Both the position numbers and the translations under genes were made by a program. Shown here in pieces: positions 17,179-26,625 of a DNA stretch of 64,000 bases; within the stretch, counting starts at the first letter, position 1; each line of letters opens with the position of its first letter. The stretch covers positions 1 to 64,000 of the forward strand of contig LIQB01000013.1 of NCBI GenBank assembly GCA_001411745.2, read 5' to 3'. The notes under the pieces were generated by a model. The model was not told the origin of the DNA and did no database searches. It saw only the letters and a program-made list of their open reading frames with translations. Source of the stretch: Psychrobacter glacincola (GTDB lineage: Bacteria > Pseudomonadota > Gammaproteobacteria > Pseudomonadales > Moraxellaceae).

Positions 17179-18660
17179 CTAAGAACCTTCGTCAACACGA
17201 ACGAGCTTCACCACACCGTCGCTACCGATGACACGGCGATAGCGTGTGTTACCAGAGGTCGGTGATTGTGCAGAAGGCTGCGTCGAGTAAGTATTAGGAG
17301 TACTCGTTTGCTGCTGAATCAGCTGTCCCATGCGATCAGCAGAGGCAGGGTTTAAAGGCTGGCTATTCGACGGCTGTCCGTATTGATTGCCGTATTGCGT
17401 ACTTTTCGGGGCTGTGTTTCCAGCATCTCCAATGATTGCGCGGTAGAATTTCTGTCCTGCGCGGCCATCCGCTGGCAAGATACCACGACTAGATTGGTAT
17501 TGCTGAATCGCGATACGGGTATTGTCGCCAATAATGCCGTCAACACCACCAATATCGTAACCCGCGTTCAATAACGCCTGCTGGATATCTTTGGCTTGCT
17601 GGCGACTGATACCAGGGTCATCGGTAGGCCATGCCGTGACAAAGTCAGTTTTGCTGCTGTCCTCTTTAGTGATTAAGTCTGATAAATGGGCGATTGCCAA
17701 TGCATAATTTTCTGACGCATTATAAGAATAAAACGTATCAAAGTTTTTACCGACTAAGAAAGCAGGACCATCTTTGCCAGCGGGTAATAATAGACCAGCA
17801 CTACTCAAATCGTTTGGCAATGGACTGCCATTGGCGAGCGTGATACCTTGATTGCGCCAGTGGCTAATAGACTTCTTGTTTTTACGGTCAGACGCTGCCC
17901 AAAACCCACTGGGTAGCTTGACTTCGTAACCCCAAGGCTCGCCCGTGCGATAGCCGCGCTTATCTAAGAAGTTGGCGGTAGAGGCTAGCGCGTCAGGCAC
18001 ACTATTGACCAAATCACGGCGACCATCGCCATCAAAATCAACTGCCAACTCTAAAAAGGTACTTGGCATAAATTGCGTTTGCCCAAAAGCGCCCGCCCAT
18101 GAGCCTGTCATATCACTTGGCGCGATATCACCGTTTTGGACGATTTTTAGCGCATTAGCGTATTCACCTTGGAAGTAGCTCTGACGGCGATCAAAACAAG
18201 ACAGCGTCGCCAAAGACTCAAACAAAGGTTTTTTGCCCAATGTCTGCCCAAAGTTTGACTCAACGCCCCATACACCTAGTACGTGCTCGGCTTTGACGCC
18301 ATAGCGTGATTCAATTTGACGTAGCGTATCCGCCCATTGGCGCTTGGCACGGATGCCATCTTCTACACGCTCTTTATCGACCAGTGAAGATAAATAATCC
18401 CAAACGTCTTTTTGAAACTCTGGCTGATAATTCAATGACTGAATCACGCTAGGATCAGGCTGGCTAGGGCGATAGTTATTAAAAGTAGAGCTATCAACGC
18501 CTCGAAATTTGCTAGAGTTTTTCAAACCGTCTAAGCATTGTTGAAACTCGGCATTAGATAAGTCTGGCGCTGGTGGTTTGGCTGCTTGAGCAGTGCTAGC
18601 AAAACTCAGCCCAACAGCAAGGCTAAGTAGCGATAAAGTAGAAACTGGAGTCAAACGCAT
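17179..18660 (-). CDS. Lytic murein transglycosylase, MltB type, with peptidoglycan-binding domain
   Basis: Cleaves the glycan strands of peptidoglycan, forming 1,6-anhydro ends. Signal peptide at 1-27 (ending AQAA) without a lipobox, so it is probably soluble and periplasmic, unlike lipid-anchored E. coli MltB. The SLT_2 core holds the catalytic Glu134 in WGVESNFG, then GAFGQTQFMPST at 190-201. The Ca-binding EF-hand-like loop DFDGDGRRD at 208-216 is also known from the E. coli enzyme. Residues ~350-410 form a PG_binding_1 domain (IQQALLNAGYDIGGVDGIIG). The last ~80 residues are Gln/Ser/Thr-rich and likely disordered. Confidence 0.94.
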   Translation of the reverse strand: MRLTPVSTLSLLSLAVGLSFASTAQAAKPPAPDLSNAEFQQCLDGLKNSSKFRGVDSSTFNNYRPSQPDPSVIQSLNYQPEFQKDVWDYLSSLVDKERVEDGIRAKRQWADTLRQIESRYGVKAEHVLGVWGVESNFGQTLGKKPLFESLATLSCFDRRQSYFQGEYANALKIVQNGDIAPSDMTGSWAGAFGQTQFMPSTFLELAVDFDGDGRRDLVNSVPDALASTANFLDKRGYRTGEPWGYEVKLPSGFWAASDRKNKKSISHWRNQGITLANGSPLPNDLSSAGLLLPAGKDGPAFLVGKNFDTFYSYNASENYALAIAHLSDLITKEDSSKTDFVTAWPTDDPGISRQQAKDIQQALLNAGYDIGGVDGIIGDNTRIAIQQYQSSRGILPADGRAGQKFYRAIIGDAGNTAPKSTQYGNQYGQPSNSQPLNPASADRMGQLIQQQTSTPNTYSTQPSAQSPTSGNTRYRRVIGSDGVVKLVRVDEGS

Positions 18661-18980
18661 GAAAATATCCTATAAACGTTGAAATAGTTATTAAAAGAGA
18701 AAGCAAAGCAGATTGGTGCAGTTTGGACTTAGAGTAACCAATCTCATTGGTAAAGAAAAGGTATCGAAGTAAGCTGTTACTATAAATTGACGGTGGCGTG
18801 AGGTTGAGAGAGGGTTTAAGTGAAATGACTGCTTCAACTAAAGTTGTTTACTCACATTAACAGGTCACATTATTTATTCTGGCGTTGTTATACTATTGAT
18901 ACAGTTACAAAACCTACAACCATAAATAATGTTACTTTTCAAAATACTGAATTAATCACTTAATCCTTTTAGGAAAAACT
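18661..18980. other. Divergent region between mltB-type gene and GmrSD-like gene
   Basis: This is 320 bp, AT-rich, expected to hold both promoters. I see no repeat, attachment-site-like direct repeat or RNA gene here. Confidence 0.45.
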
Positions 18981-20696
18981 ATGACAATGAATTTCAATAC
19001 GACAAATAGCACTTTTCGTCAGTTATTAGGTAATGGTCTACGTTATAGTGTACCTGCTTTTCAGCGTGATTATTCATGGTCAGACCTAGAGTGGGAAGAG
19101 TTGTGGCAAGATATAGAGGCACTATTTATCGAAGATGCTGAATCTGCACATTATATGGGGTATTTAGTACTGCAAACTACAAATAATAAACAGTTTGATA
19201 TTATCGATGGTCAGCAGCGATTAACAACACTTAGTATTCTAATTCTAGCAGGTCTAAGTTTTTTAAAAGATATGGTAAGTAATAGTGTCGACGCTGACCG
19301 TAATGGCCAACGTTTACATCAGTTGAAAAATGACTATATTGGCTATACTGACCCAGTTACTCTGATTGAAACACCAATCTTAAAGCTGAACAGGCACAAT
19401 GATAAGTATTATCGTAATCACTTAATCACATTGGATAAGCTGCCACAACGTGGATTACATGCTTCTGAACATAGAATTCGTAAAGCTTTTGATTGGTTTA
19501 AAAATAAAATTAAGCAGAAGTTTGGGATGGAAAGTTCTAGTGGTCAGAATTTTGCACAGTTTCTAGATGATTTAGTAGATAAATTGTTTTTCACAGTTAT
19601 TACTGTGAACGATGAGCTCAATGCTTTTAAAGTATTTGAGACGCTCAACGCGCGAGGTGTTCGTCTTTCTTCTACTGACCTATTAAAAAATTATTTATTC
19701 TCTTTAGCTAGTGCTGACGAATTGCATGATACTCAAATAAAACACTTAGAAGAACGGTGGGAAAGCATTGTTACGTTATTAGGAAACGAGAGTTTTCCTG
19801 AATTCTTAAGAGTCTATTGGAATAGTAGACATAAACTCATACGCAAAACAGATTTATTCAAAACGATTCGTAAACATATTAAAAGTAAAGAGGACGCGTT
19901 TAAGCTTGTCAAAGAAATTGAGTTGTCGGCTGACGCTTATACTGCCTTGAAGGACATACAAGATGTTCGATGGTCGGAAGAATCAAAGTATTTGAAACAA
20001 TTAAGTATGTACAGGGTTAAACAGCCTTTCTCGGTACTACTTGCAAGCTATGAAAATTTTTTTGAAAGTGATAGAAAAGGATTTTTATCAATCGTACGTG
20101 CGATAAGCATATTATCATTCCGTTATAATGTAATTTGCAATAATCCACCTAATGAACAAGAGCGATTTTACAACAAAATAGCAGTTAGAATTGAATGCAA
20201 AGAGTTAAGCTCTGCAAGCTTAGTAATTAAAGCGTTAGATGAAATCTATCCTAAAGATGAGGTTTTTAAAAGTGCATTTGCTGCCAAGCAACTAAAAACT
20301 ACAGACAATCGCAATAAAAAAATTGTTCGTCACATTCTATGTGAAATTGAGAAAAATGTTAGTGGAGTTGGTAGAGATGAAAATGATGATAAGTTTAATA
20401 TCGAACATGTCTTACCTGAGAATCCCGATGACTCTTGGGATGATATTGACGATACTAAGATTGACTCGATGACTTATCGATTAGGTAATATGACTCTGCT
20501 GGAAACTAGTAATAATCGTGAGGCATCCAATAAGTCATATCAAGAAAAATTGATGATTTATTCTAGAAGTAGTCTAACTATGACTCAAAATTTACCGAAA
20601 AATTATAATAAATGGAATTTAAATAGCATTGACAGCCGTCAAAAAAAGCTAGCAAACCTTGCCACTAGTATTTGGAAGATATCAGAATTATCTTAA
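18981..20696 (+). CDS. DUF262/DUF1524 protein, GmrSD-like candidate restriction factor
   Basis: A 571-residue protein with the two-domain layout of GmrSD-type modification-dependent restriction enzymes. The N-terminal DUF262 has VPAFQRDYSW at 24-33 and the nucleotide-handling motif DGQQR at 76-80. The C-terminal DUF1524 His-Asn nuclease has IEHVLPEN (His476) followed by LGNMTLLE (Asn503) and NNREASNKSY. In known members the N-terminal domain binds and hydrolyses NTPs and the C-terminal domain cuts modified DNA. AGGA lies just upstream of the ATG. More AT-rich than its neighbours and standing alone between housekeeping genes, which suggests acquisition. No methyltransferase or other partner is nearby. 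Confidence 0.88.
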   Translation: MTMNFNTTNSTFRQLLGNGLRYSVPAFQRDYSWSDLEWEELWQDIEALFIEDAESAHYMGYLVLQTTNNKQFDIIDGQQRLTTLSILILAGLSFLKDMVSNSVDADRNGQRLHQLKNDYIGYTDPVTLIETPILKLNRHNDKYYRNHLITLDKLPQRGLHASEHRIRKAFDWFKNKIKQKFGMESSSGQNFAQFLDDLVDKLFFTVITVNDELNAFKVFETLNARGVRLSSTDLLKNYLFSLASADELHDTQIKHLEERWESIVTLLGNESFPEFLRVYWNSRHKLIRKTDLFKTIRKHIKSKEDAFKLVKEIELSADAYTALKDIQDVRWSEESKYLKQLSMYRVKQPFSVLLASYENFFESDRKGFLSIVRAISILSFRYNVICNNPPNEQERFYNKIAVRIECKELSSASLVIKALDEIYPKDEVFKSAFAAKQLKTTDNRNKKIVRHILCEIEKNVSGVGRDENDDKFNIEHVLPENPDDSWDDIDDTKIDSMTYRLGNMTLLETSNNREASNKSYQEKLMIYSRSSLTMTQNLPKNYNKWNLNSIDSRQKKLANLATSIWKISELS

Positions 20697-20761
20697 AACT
20701 GTAATAGATATTAAAGATAATCTTATTCAAATAAGATTGACGATTCTAAGTATTTCTAAAG

Positions 20762-20780
20762 CCTCAAACCAAGTTTGAGG
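20762..20780. terminator. Weak hairpin between convergent GmrSD-like and DUF1499 genes
   Basis: Stem CCTCAAAC / GTTTGAGG with a 3-base loop. It lacks a good T-run on either strand, so terminator function is uncertain, but its position between two convergent genes fits. Confidence 0.45.
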
Positions 20781-20795
20781 TTAAGCTGCACCCAA

Positions 20796-21509
20796 CTACT
20801 CCACCAAAACCCCATCCAACTCATTAATAAAGTCATGAATACGCTCAGCATTTTTACCCAAATCGCTCCCACCAACCCGTGACTTGCTACGAATATCTAC
20901 TAGACGTTCACTACTGTTATCCGTAATACGCACGACGACATCATCTTTAAAACCGAACCAAGCAGTCGTATCGGTCGCTTCAATGACACCTTTGTCAGCA
21001 TCGATATTGACAAGCTCCCAACCTAAATTATCGATGGCTTGTTTGGTTGCCTCAATCAACTGAGATTTTGACTGGCTATAGCGCAATGTTTGTAATTCAG
21101 GGTAGGCGGCGCGCTGCTGCGTTGCAGTCTCTACACCTGCATACTCAACTGGGTTTGGTGCATTAGCGCGCAGTGGGGCAATGGCCACAAATTCAGGTGG
21201 ATTCACTAGGTCGGTTGAAATATCGTGAATGGGCGGTACATTTTTGGCGCTATTCATCATGCTTAGTGGAATAGCAATGGCAGTGATAGCAAGCGCTGCT
21301 GATGTTAATACGCTACCAAGGCTAGCCGTGTCTCGTTTAAATAAAAGCTGTATGACTAATAGTACCAATGCTGCGATACCAGTAAATACACCAAACTTAA
21401 ACCCTGCAAACGCAGTCGCTAAATCGACTAAGCCAAACTTGTACAGCGGACCTGCGAGTGTAACTAGCAAAATAGAGATTAAACTTATCAGCCCAACTAA
21501 TATTTTCAT
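20796..21509 (-). CDS. DUF1499 domain-containing membrane protein
   Basis: A 237-residue protein with three hydrophobic segments in the first ~85 residues, then a soluble DUF1499 domain: ELQTLRYSQSKSQLIEATKQ, IEATDTTAWFGFKDDVVVRI, and DIRSKSRVGGSDLGKNAERI, all characteristic of the family. The domain's function is not established. GGAG precedes the ATG. It lies 61 bp downstream of tpm on the same strand and may be cotranscribed. Confidence 0.88.
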   Translation of the reverse strand: MKILVGLISLISILLVTLAGPLYKFGLVDLATAFAGFKFGVFTGIAALVLLVIQLLFKRDTASLGSVLTSAALAITAIAIPLSMMNSAKNVPPIHDISTDLVNPPEFVAIAPLRANAPNPVEYAGVETATQQRAAYPELQTLRYSQSKSQLIEATKQAIDNLGWELVNIDADKGVIEATDTTAWFGFKDDVVVRITDNSSERLVDIRSKSRVGGSDLGKNAERIHDFINELDGVLVE

Positions 21510-21570
21510 TCAATTTCTCCATCATAATTTAGTACTGATTAATCGCTACGCAAACGGCTTTATTAACCAC

Positions 21571-22224
21571 TCATTTCAACAACCAAACATGCTCAGAGGC
21601 TGTTAGCTCAGGTGCCGATCCTATAGAAGTAGGTTCACTCGTCAGTTCGCTGATATGATAGTTATCGCCATAATATTGCTGTATTTGCTCGCTACTGATA
21701 GAGAACGGCGGCCCCGCTTTTTTGCTTTGGTCATAAGCGAGAGTGATGATAAATTGTGGTGAATTAGCACTGAGCTGGTGCATTTGCTCACTGTATTGCA
21801 CACGCATATCAGCCGGTAGCGCAATTAATGCCGCTTTGTCATACACCCCATTTACAGATCCAATATCCTCAGTCGTTAATGCAAAAATATCAGCAACCCA
21901 TAAGGTAATGGTTTGTCCTAATAACTGACCTTGATAGTATTTAATCGCTGAATTGTCGACATGCTGGTGCACAGTAGGGGAGATATTCTGCTCAGTAAAG
22001 AATGCTTGTACAGCTGTTTCCACCAATTCAACGCCTACAACGTCGTAGCCTTGCGCCGCCAGCCAAGCCATATCAATCGATTTACCGCAAAGAGGGACAA
22101 AGACACGGCTACCAGCTGGCAGGTTTAACTGCTTAAAGTAATTTATTAATAATGGGTTCACTGCAGACTGATTAAAGCCAATGCGTTTCTCTTGCCAGCG
22201 GCTGTGCCAAAATTTAGCGTTCAT
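21571..22224 (-). CDS. tpm: Thiopurine S-methyltransferase family protein
   Basis: SAM-dependent methyltransferase of 217 residues, near the family's typical length. The start MNAKFWHSRWQEKRIGFNQ and the SAM-binding block VFVPLCGKSIDMAWLAAQG with VVGVELV are diagnostic. Bacterial members are linked to methylation of thiols and to tellurite or selenium compounds; the physiological substrate here is unknown. GAAGG lies close before the ATG. Confidence 0.93.
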   Translation of the reverse strand: MNAKFWHSRWQEKRIGFNQSAVNPLLINYFKQLNLPAGSRVFVPLCGKSIDMAWLAAQGYDVVGVELVETAVQAFFTEQNISPTVHQHVDNSAIKYYQGQLLGQTITLWVADIFALTTEDIGSVNGVYDKAALIALPADMRVQYSEQMHQLSANSPQFIITLAYDQSKKAGPPFSISSEQIQQYYGDNYHISELTSEPTSIGSAPELTASEHVWLLK

Positions 22225-22293
22225 ACCTTCGCCTTTATTCGTTGAGGGTTATATTTGAGTTGTTTCTATCATAACGGTTTGAGTGAGAATGCT

Positions 22294-22395
22294 AAAGATG
22301 TTAAAAAGCCAAACGCTCATACAATAAGCGTTTGGCTATAATAAAAAGATGTTAAAAAGCCAAACGCTCATACAATAAGCGTTTGGCTATAATGA
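22294..22395 (-). terminator. Tandemly duplicated terminator downstream of msrA
   Basis: A 51-bp unit is present twice head to tail, nearly identical. Each unit has a stem AGCCAAACGCT / AGCGTTTGGCT with a 9-base loop, followed on the minus strand by TTTTT. Both copies therefore terminate minus-strand transcripts, which fits msrA ending at 22448. Confidence 0.9.
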
Positions 22396-22447
22396 AATAC
22401 TAAGATATTTTTTTATTCCAAATAAAGAAATATCTTCATTTTGTGGT

Positions 22448-22969
22448 TTAGCTCACCATATATTGACTAAACTCTTTACGCAATTTGGCAAGCTTTGGCG
22501 GTATGGCAAAGTTGCAATACCCTTGTCCTGGATTCTTCTTAAAGAAATCCTGATGGGTCTCTTCTGCTTGATAAAACTCAACAGCTGGATGTACTTCGGT
22601 GACCACATTGACGCCCATATCGCGCAGTTTGTTGATAGTGCGGTCAATCGTTGGTTTCTGATTTTCTTCGGTATAAAAAACCACGCTGCGGTACTGGCTA
22701 CCGACGTCATTGCCTTGACGATCCATTGTGGTGGGATCATGGGTGGCAAAGAAAACATCAAGTATCACTTCTAACGGGACGATAGAGTCATCGAACTCAA
22801 CTTTAATGACTTCAACGTGCCCTGTATTGCCACTACAGACCGCTTCGTAGTTGGCAGAAACAGCGTCACCGCCCATGTAGCCTGAGACGACAGATTGCAC
22901 ACCTTTTACGGATAAAAATACCGATTCGGTACACCAAAAACAGCCGCCACCCAAAATAATGGTTTGCAT
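22448..22969 (-). CDS. msrA: Peptide-methionine (S)-S-oxide reductase
   Basis: Repairs oxidised methionine (S-epimer) in proteins using thioredoxin. The active site GGCFWC places the catalytic cysteine at Cys10; later blocks GYMGGDAVSANYEAVCSG, HVEVIKVEFDD, FFATHDPTTMDRQGNDVG and QYRSVVFY are typical. 173 residues, the single-domain form without a fused MsrB. AGGAAAG precedes the ATG. Confidence 0.96.
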   Translation of the reverse strand: MQTIILGGGCFWCTESVFLSVKGVQSVVSGYMGGDAVSANYEAVCSGNTGHVEVIKVEFDDSIVPLEVILDVFFATHDPTTMDRQGNDVGSQYRSVVFYTEENQKPTIDRTINKLRDMGVNVVTEVHPAVEFYQAEETHQDFFKKNPGQGYCNFAIPPKLAKLRKEFSQYMVS

Positions 22970-23172
22970 AATCTTTCCTATTTTTATAAATATAAAATGC
23001 GAGCCAAGTGTTTTTTACTTAGCAATACGTATTTAGCTTAGCAGGGCATCTGACTGCGATAAGTAACAAACAGTAATGTTATAATGGGCTTTTGCTACGT
23101 CGTGCCGCTTTCAGCTAATAATGACAAGCAAGACCATCAATTATCTCCTAATTTAAGTTCTATCATCACAAA

Positions 23173-23973
23173 ATGAGTCGCACCATGAGTCAATCTAAGC
23201 CTGCTATTGTTAAACACGACACCCTATTTGACAAACCGTTTACCACGCCACTTGATAAAGCGGCACGCTTCTCTTTTGATGAGCAAGTGGTGGCTTGTTT
23301 CCCTGATATGATTCGTCGCAGTGTGCCCGGTTATGGTCAGGTGCTAGCGATGCTGCCCATATTTGCCCGACGCCATTGTAAGTATCGTCAACAGAGCGAT
23401 AGTGGTCAGCGCGTCAGTCGAGTGTATGATTTGGGCTGTTCACTTGGCGCAGCAAGTATGACGTTGGCGGGTGAGTTTGAGCCGCAAGATTTGCAGATTA
23501 AAGCGATTGATATCTCACCAGCGATGACGACCGAAGCGACCACGCTATTGAGTGAAAATTATCCTGCGCATGACATCGAAGTGATTACCGCTGATATTCG
23601 CGATGTGGAACTTGAACCCTGCGATATGGTGATTTTAAATTTAACGCTACAGTTTTTGCCCGCTGCCGATAGAGTCGCAGTATTAGAGAAAATTTATGCA
23701 GCGTTAAGTGAAGGCGGGATACTGGTATTAACTGAAAAAACCCATGCTTTTGATGAGCAATATGATGCATGGTTGGTTGAGCGTTATTATGACTTCAAGC
23801 GTGCCAATGGTTATAGCGAGATGGAAATCAGCGGCAAGCGTAATGCACTAGAGAACGTCCTTATCACCGATACTTTAGATGAGCATCATGCGCGTTTAGA
23901 TCAAGTTGGCTTTAAACGTCATCTCACGTGGTTTCAGTTTTTAAACTTCGTCTCTATTGTGGCGTTTAAATAA
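23173..23973 (+). CDS. cmoA: Carboxy-S-adenosyl-L-methionine synthase
   Basis: Makes carboxy-SAM from SAM and prephenate, the donor used by CmoB for wobble-uridine modification of tRNAs. 266 residues. The SAM-type fold is visible with [16 protein letters not shown] at ~81-96 and [11 protein letters not shown]. Also typical are [20 protein letters not shown] at the N-terminus and the late [13 protein letters not shown]. Two in-frame ATGs (23173 and 23185) are possible starts; neither has a clear ribosome site. It is followed 50 bp later by cmoB. Confidence 0.95.
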   Translation: MSRTMSQSKPAIVKHDTLFDKPFTTPLDKAARFSFDEQVVACFPDMIRRSVPGYGQVLAMLPIFARRHCKYRQQSDSGQRVSRVYDLGCSLGAASMTLAGEFEPQDLQIKAIDISPAMTTEATTLLSENYPAHDIEVITADIRDVELEPCDMVILNLTLQFLPAADRVAVLEKIYAALSEGGILVLTEKTHAFDEQYDAWLVERYYDFKRANGYSEMEISGKRNALENVLITDTLDEHHARLDQVGFKRHLTWFQFLNFVSIVAFK

Positions 23974-24023
23974 TCCTTATTTTTAACACAGTTGTTTTTT
24001 GATCAATACGGTAATCTGCTTTT

Positions 24024-25085
24024 ATGCTTAACGACACTATCACCCACGCCGAACGCGCATTATATTTAACCTTGTTAGAATTAGCCCAGCAGCAGCCGAG
24101 TGCTTATGAATGGCTTACGCGCTTGCCAACATGGTTAAATGATATCAAGGACAAAGCCAACTACGCGCATGCGCCTGCTTATCAAGCGTCAGTCGCTCGT
24201 TTGCCAACATTAACCGTCAATAATGTCGATCTGAACAGTGATGTCCTGACGATTGAGGCAAATCTTAGTGAGTCTCAGCGCAAACAAACAATGGCATTAT
24301 TAAAACAGCTGATGCCGTGGCGCAAAGGGCCTTTTCAAATTGGTGGTCAGCTCGAAAATCAAATTGATAGTGGTCAGAATGAAGACCAACAAGCCTCGCC
24401 AATATTGATTGATACCGAATGGCACAGTGATTGGAAGTGGCAACGGGTCACACCGCATTTGGGTAATTTAAAAGGTCGTCGCGTATTGGATGTGGGCGGT
24501 GGCTCTGGCTATCACGGCTGGCGTATGGCTGGCGCTGGCGCGGATACGGTCATTATCATTGATCCGTCTTGCTTGTTTTATCATCAGTTTATGGCGATTC
24601 GTCATTTTGTCGGGGCTGCTGATAGCTATAAAACGCATTATATCCCCGTACCACTTGAAGCATTGCCCGAGCACAGTCAGCTGTTTGATACTGTATTTAG
24701 CATGGGGGTGCTCTATCATCGCCAATCGCCGTTTGAGCATTTACAACAGCTTAAAGGGCAGTTGGTCAAAGGCGGTGAGTTGGTGCTTGAAACCTTGGTT
24801 ATCGAAGGTGATGCCAATACCGTACTGGTGCCACATGACCGCTATGCCCAGATGAATAATGTATATTTTTTACCGTCAGTCGCCGCATTAATGGGCTGGC
24901 TAGAAAAAGCAGGATTCTCAGATGTACGTTGTGTCGATGTGGCAGTGACTTCAACAGAAGAGCAGCGCAAAACGGAATGGATGACTTATCATTCGCTAGC
25001 TGACTTCTTAGATCCTAATGACTCGACTAAAACCATGGAAGGGTATCCTGCACCGATGCGTGCGACTTTGATTGCCAAAAAGTAG
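24024..25085 (+). CDS. cmoB: tRNA U34 carboxymethyltransferase
   Basis: Transfers the carboxymethyl group from carboxy-SAM to 5-hydroxyuridine at tRNA position 34. The 353-residue length is slightly above the E. coli enzyme. Diagnostic segments are LMPWRKGPFQIGG near 92-104, DTEWHSDWKWQRV, GRRVLDVGGGSGYHGWRMAG near 152-172, and FSMGVLYHRQSPFEHL. Second gene of the cmoAB pair; the two enzymes act in consecutive steps. Confidence 0.96.
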   Translation: MLNDTITHAERALYLTLLELAQQQPSAYEWLTRLPTWLNDIKDKANYAHAPAYQASVARLPTLTVNNVDLNSDVLTIEANLSESQRKQTMALLKQLMPWRKGPFQIGGQLENQIDSGQNEDQQASPILIDTEWHSDWKWQRVTPHLGNLKGRRVLDVGGGSGYHGWRMAGAGADTVIIIDPSCLFYHQFMAIRHFVGAADSYKTHYIPVPLEALPEHSQLFDTVFSMGVLYHRQSPFEHLQQLKGQLVKGGELVLETLVIEGDANTVLVPHDRYAQMNNVYFLPSVAALMGWLEKAGFSDVRCVDVAVTSTEEQRKTEWMTYHSLADFLDPNDSTKTMEGYPAPMRATLIAKK

Positions 25086-25122
25086 CGCGTGCGTACTGTA
25101 TCATTCATAAGGAAAATGGACA

Positions 25123-26250
25123 GTGAAAAAAATAACGATTTTGCTCAGCGCTATGATGGGCTTGCTGCCATTGACGTCCATATCAGCTCATGCTGCCTAT
25201 GGTACGCCATTTGAAGGTTGGGGGTTTGTTAAAGATGATTGGCAAGTGGTTTGTGATAATACATTGACTTGTCGCGCAGCAGGTTATGCAGAGGAGGATC
25301 AGTTAGATACGTCTGCCTCAATATTGCTCACAGTATTACCTAAAGTTTTTTTACCAAGTGCCACAGTACAGTTTTTACCAGAGGTTCCAAAGCAGAATAA
25401 TACCGAGGCTGAGCTTTGGTTAAATGGTAAGAACTATGGCGAAATACAGGCAGATGCGGACGGTTATGCCTATGATTTAAGTCCTCACCAAACCAAGTAC
25501 CTGATTAATCAAGCACGACTAAATACTAGGATAGAGATACGAGTAGGTAGTGATCGCTGGACAATTAGTGACAAAGGTATGAGTGCCGTGCTGCTCAAGC
25601 TTGACGAAGTACAAGGTCGCGTCGGCACACCGTTGGCACTGGTTAGTAAAAACAATCCAAATCGGCAAACGCCTAAAGCAGCAAAAGCGAAACCTGTGAT
25701 TAAAAAAGCATATGCCTATGCTGACAACAAGCAACTGGATTCGTCAAAGTTGGCTTATTTTCAAGCGAATATAAATAAGTGGATCGATATTGATGCCAAG
25801 GAGCTTATAGGCTCTGAAGATGATATGGGAGATTGTGAGTTGGTTAATCCAAAAACTGAAGCGTACCAACGAATGCAAGAGTATGGTGTTGATAGACTGG
25901 ATTGGACGTTTACACCCGTAGATGCCACCCATACGCTTGCTAGCCATCTGTGCTGGCAAGGCGCATATAATGAGAGTTCGGGTTATTGGCTTATTAATCA
26001 TGACAAACCAAGCAAGCCAAAACTGATCACTACGGCAGGCAATGACTATTCTGATGGCGAGATTTGGGCTGTGCATAAAGACCGTGGGATTGGTGATTGC
26101 TGGAATCATGCGATATGGGTTTGGAATGGTCAAACATTTGCCAAATCGGAAGATTCAAGCACTGGCATGTGCCGAGGCTTTGCCGGTGGTGCGTGGGATT
26201 TACCAACTTACGTGAGTGAAGTCGTAAAAAATGATAGCAAGGCTCAGTGA
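25123..26250 (+). CDS. DUF1176 domain-containing exported protein
   Basis: A 375-residue protein with a signal peptide (cleavage expected after SISAHA, residue 24). The mature part matches DUF1176: WGFVKDDWQVVCDNTLTCRAAGY near the start and, late, GDYSDGEIWAVHKDRGIGDC-like spacing with WGNH-type GDCWNHAIWVWNGQTF and SSTGMCRGFAGG. Several cysteine pairs fit periplasmic disulfides. GTG start with AAGGAAAA about 8 bases upstream. It lies 37 bp after cmoB and may share its transcript. Function not established. Confidence 0.86.
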   Translation: MKKITILLSAMMGLLPLTSISAHAAYGTPFEGWGFVKDDWQVVCDNTLTCRAAGYAEEDQLDTSASILLTVLPKVFLPSATVQFLPEVPKQNNTEAELWLNGKNYGEIQADADGYAYDLSPHQTKYLINQARLNTRIEIRVGSDRWTISDKGMSAVLLKLDEVQGRVGTPLALVSKNNPNRQTPKAAKAKPVIKKAYAYADNKQLDSSKLAYFQANINKWIDIDAKELIGSEDDMGDCELVNPKTEAYQRMQEYGVDRLDWTFTPVDATHTLASHLCWQGAYNESSGYWLINHDKPSKPKLITTAGNDYSDGEIWAVHKDRGIGDCWNHAIWVWNGQTFAKSEDSSTGMCRGFAGGAWDLPTYVSEVVKNDSKAQ

Positions 26251-26338
26251 GTGATATTTTGATAGGAATGATTGACACACTATAAAGTGAAGCCGTCATG
26301 AGCCATGCATTTTTTAATTGATTATTTAATCGTCTATT

Positions 26339-26378
26339 TATCAGTGATAGGCGAATTATTTATTACCTATCATTGATA
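26339..26378. terminator. Stem-loop between convergent DUF1176 and DUF2788 genes
   Basis: Arms TATCAGTGATAGG and CCTATCATTGATA pair over 13 positions with one mismatch, with a 14-base AT-rich loop. There is no T-run, so it may be a terminator or another transcript-end structure. Confidence 0.5.
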
Positions 26379-26406
26379 GTGAGGATACGGCTTAATTATA
26401 TAAAAA

Positions 26407-26625
26407 TTATATCAACCACTTTTTAAAAGCGACTTCCAACAATAGCTTGAGTAAGAAGCCCACAAACCCTGCGCCTAGTGCTAAGAAAATCCAAAATGTA
26501 CCTGCACGCCCAGCTTGAGATTCTTTAGAGATATCCCACATAATAAAAAATAAGAAGGCGATGAATATGGGTAATAAAACATACAATCCCCAACTGGTAA
26601 CTGTACTGGCAGCAATAGCAAACAT
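26407..26625 (-). CDS. DUF2788 domain-containing small membrane protein
   Basis: A 72-residue protein with two hydrophobic segments (about 12-30 and 42-65) separated by a short polar loop containing ISKESQAGRAGTF. The pattern FIMWDISKESQAGR followed by a second helix with a LGAGFVGFLLK ending fits DUF2788. Function unknown. It is a single gene with no close same-strand neighbour. Confidence 0.8.
   Translation of the reverse strand: MFAIAASTVTSWGLYVLLPIFIAFLFFIMWDISKESQAGRAGTFWIFLALGAGFVGFLLKLLLEVAFKKWLI

Noticed and set aside
24490..24855. 121-codon ORF in another frame of cmoB
   Set aside because: Lies wholly inside cmoB, whose motifs are intact; shadow ORF.
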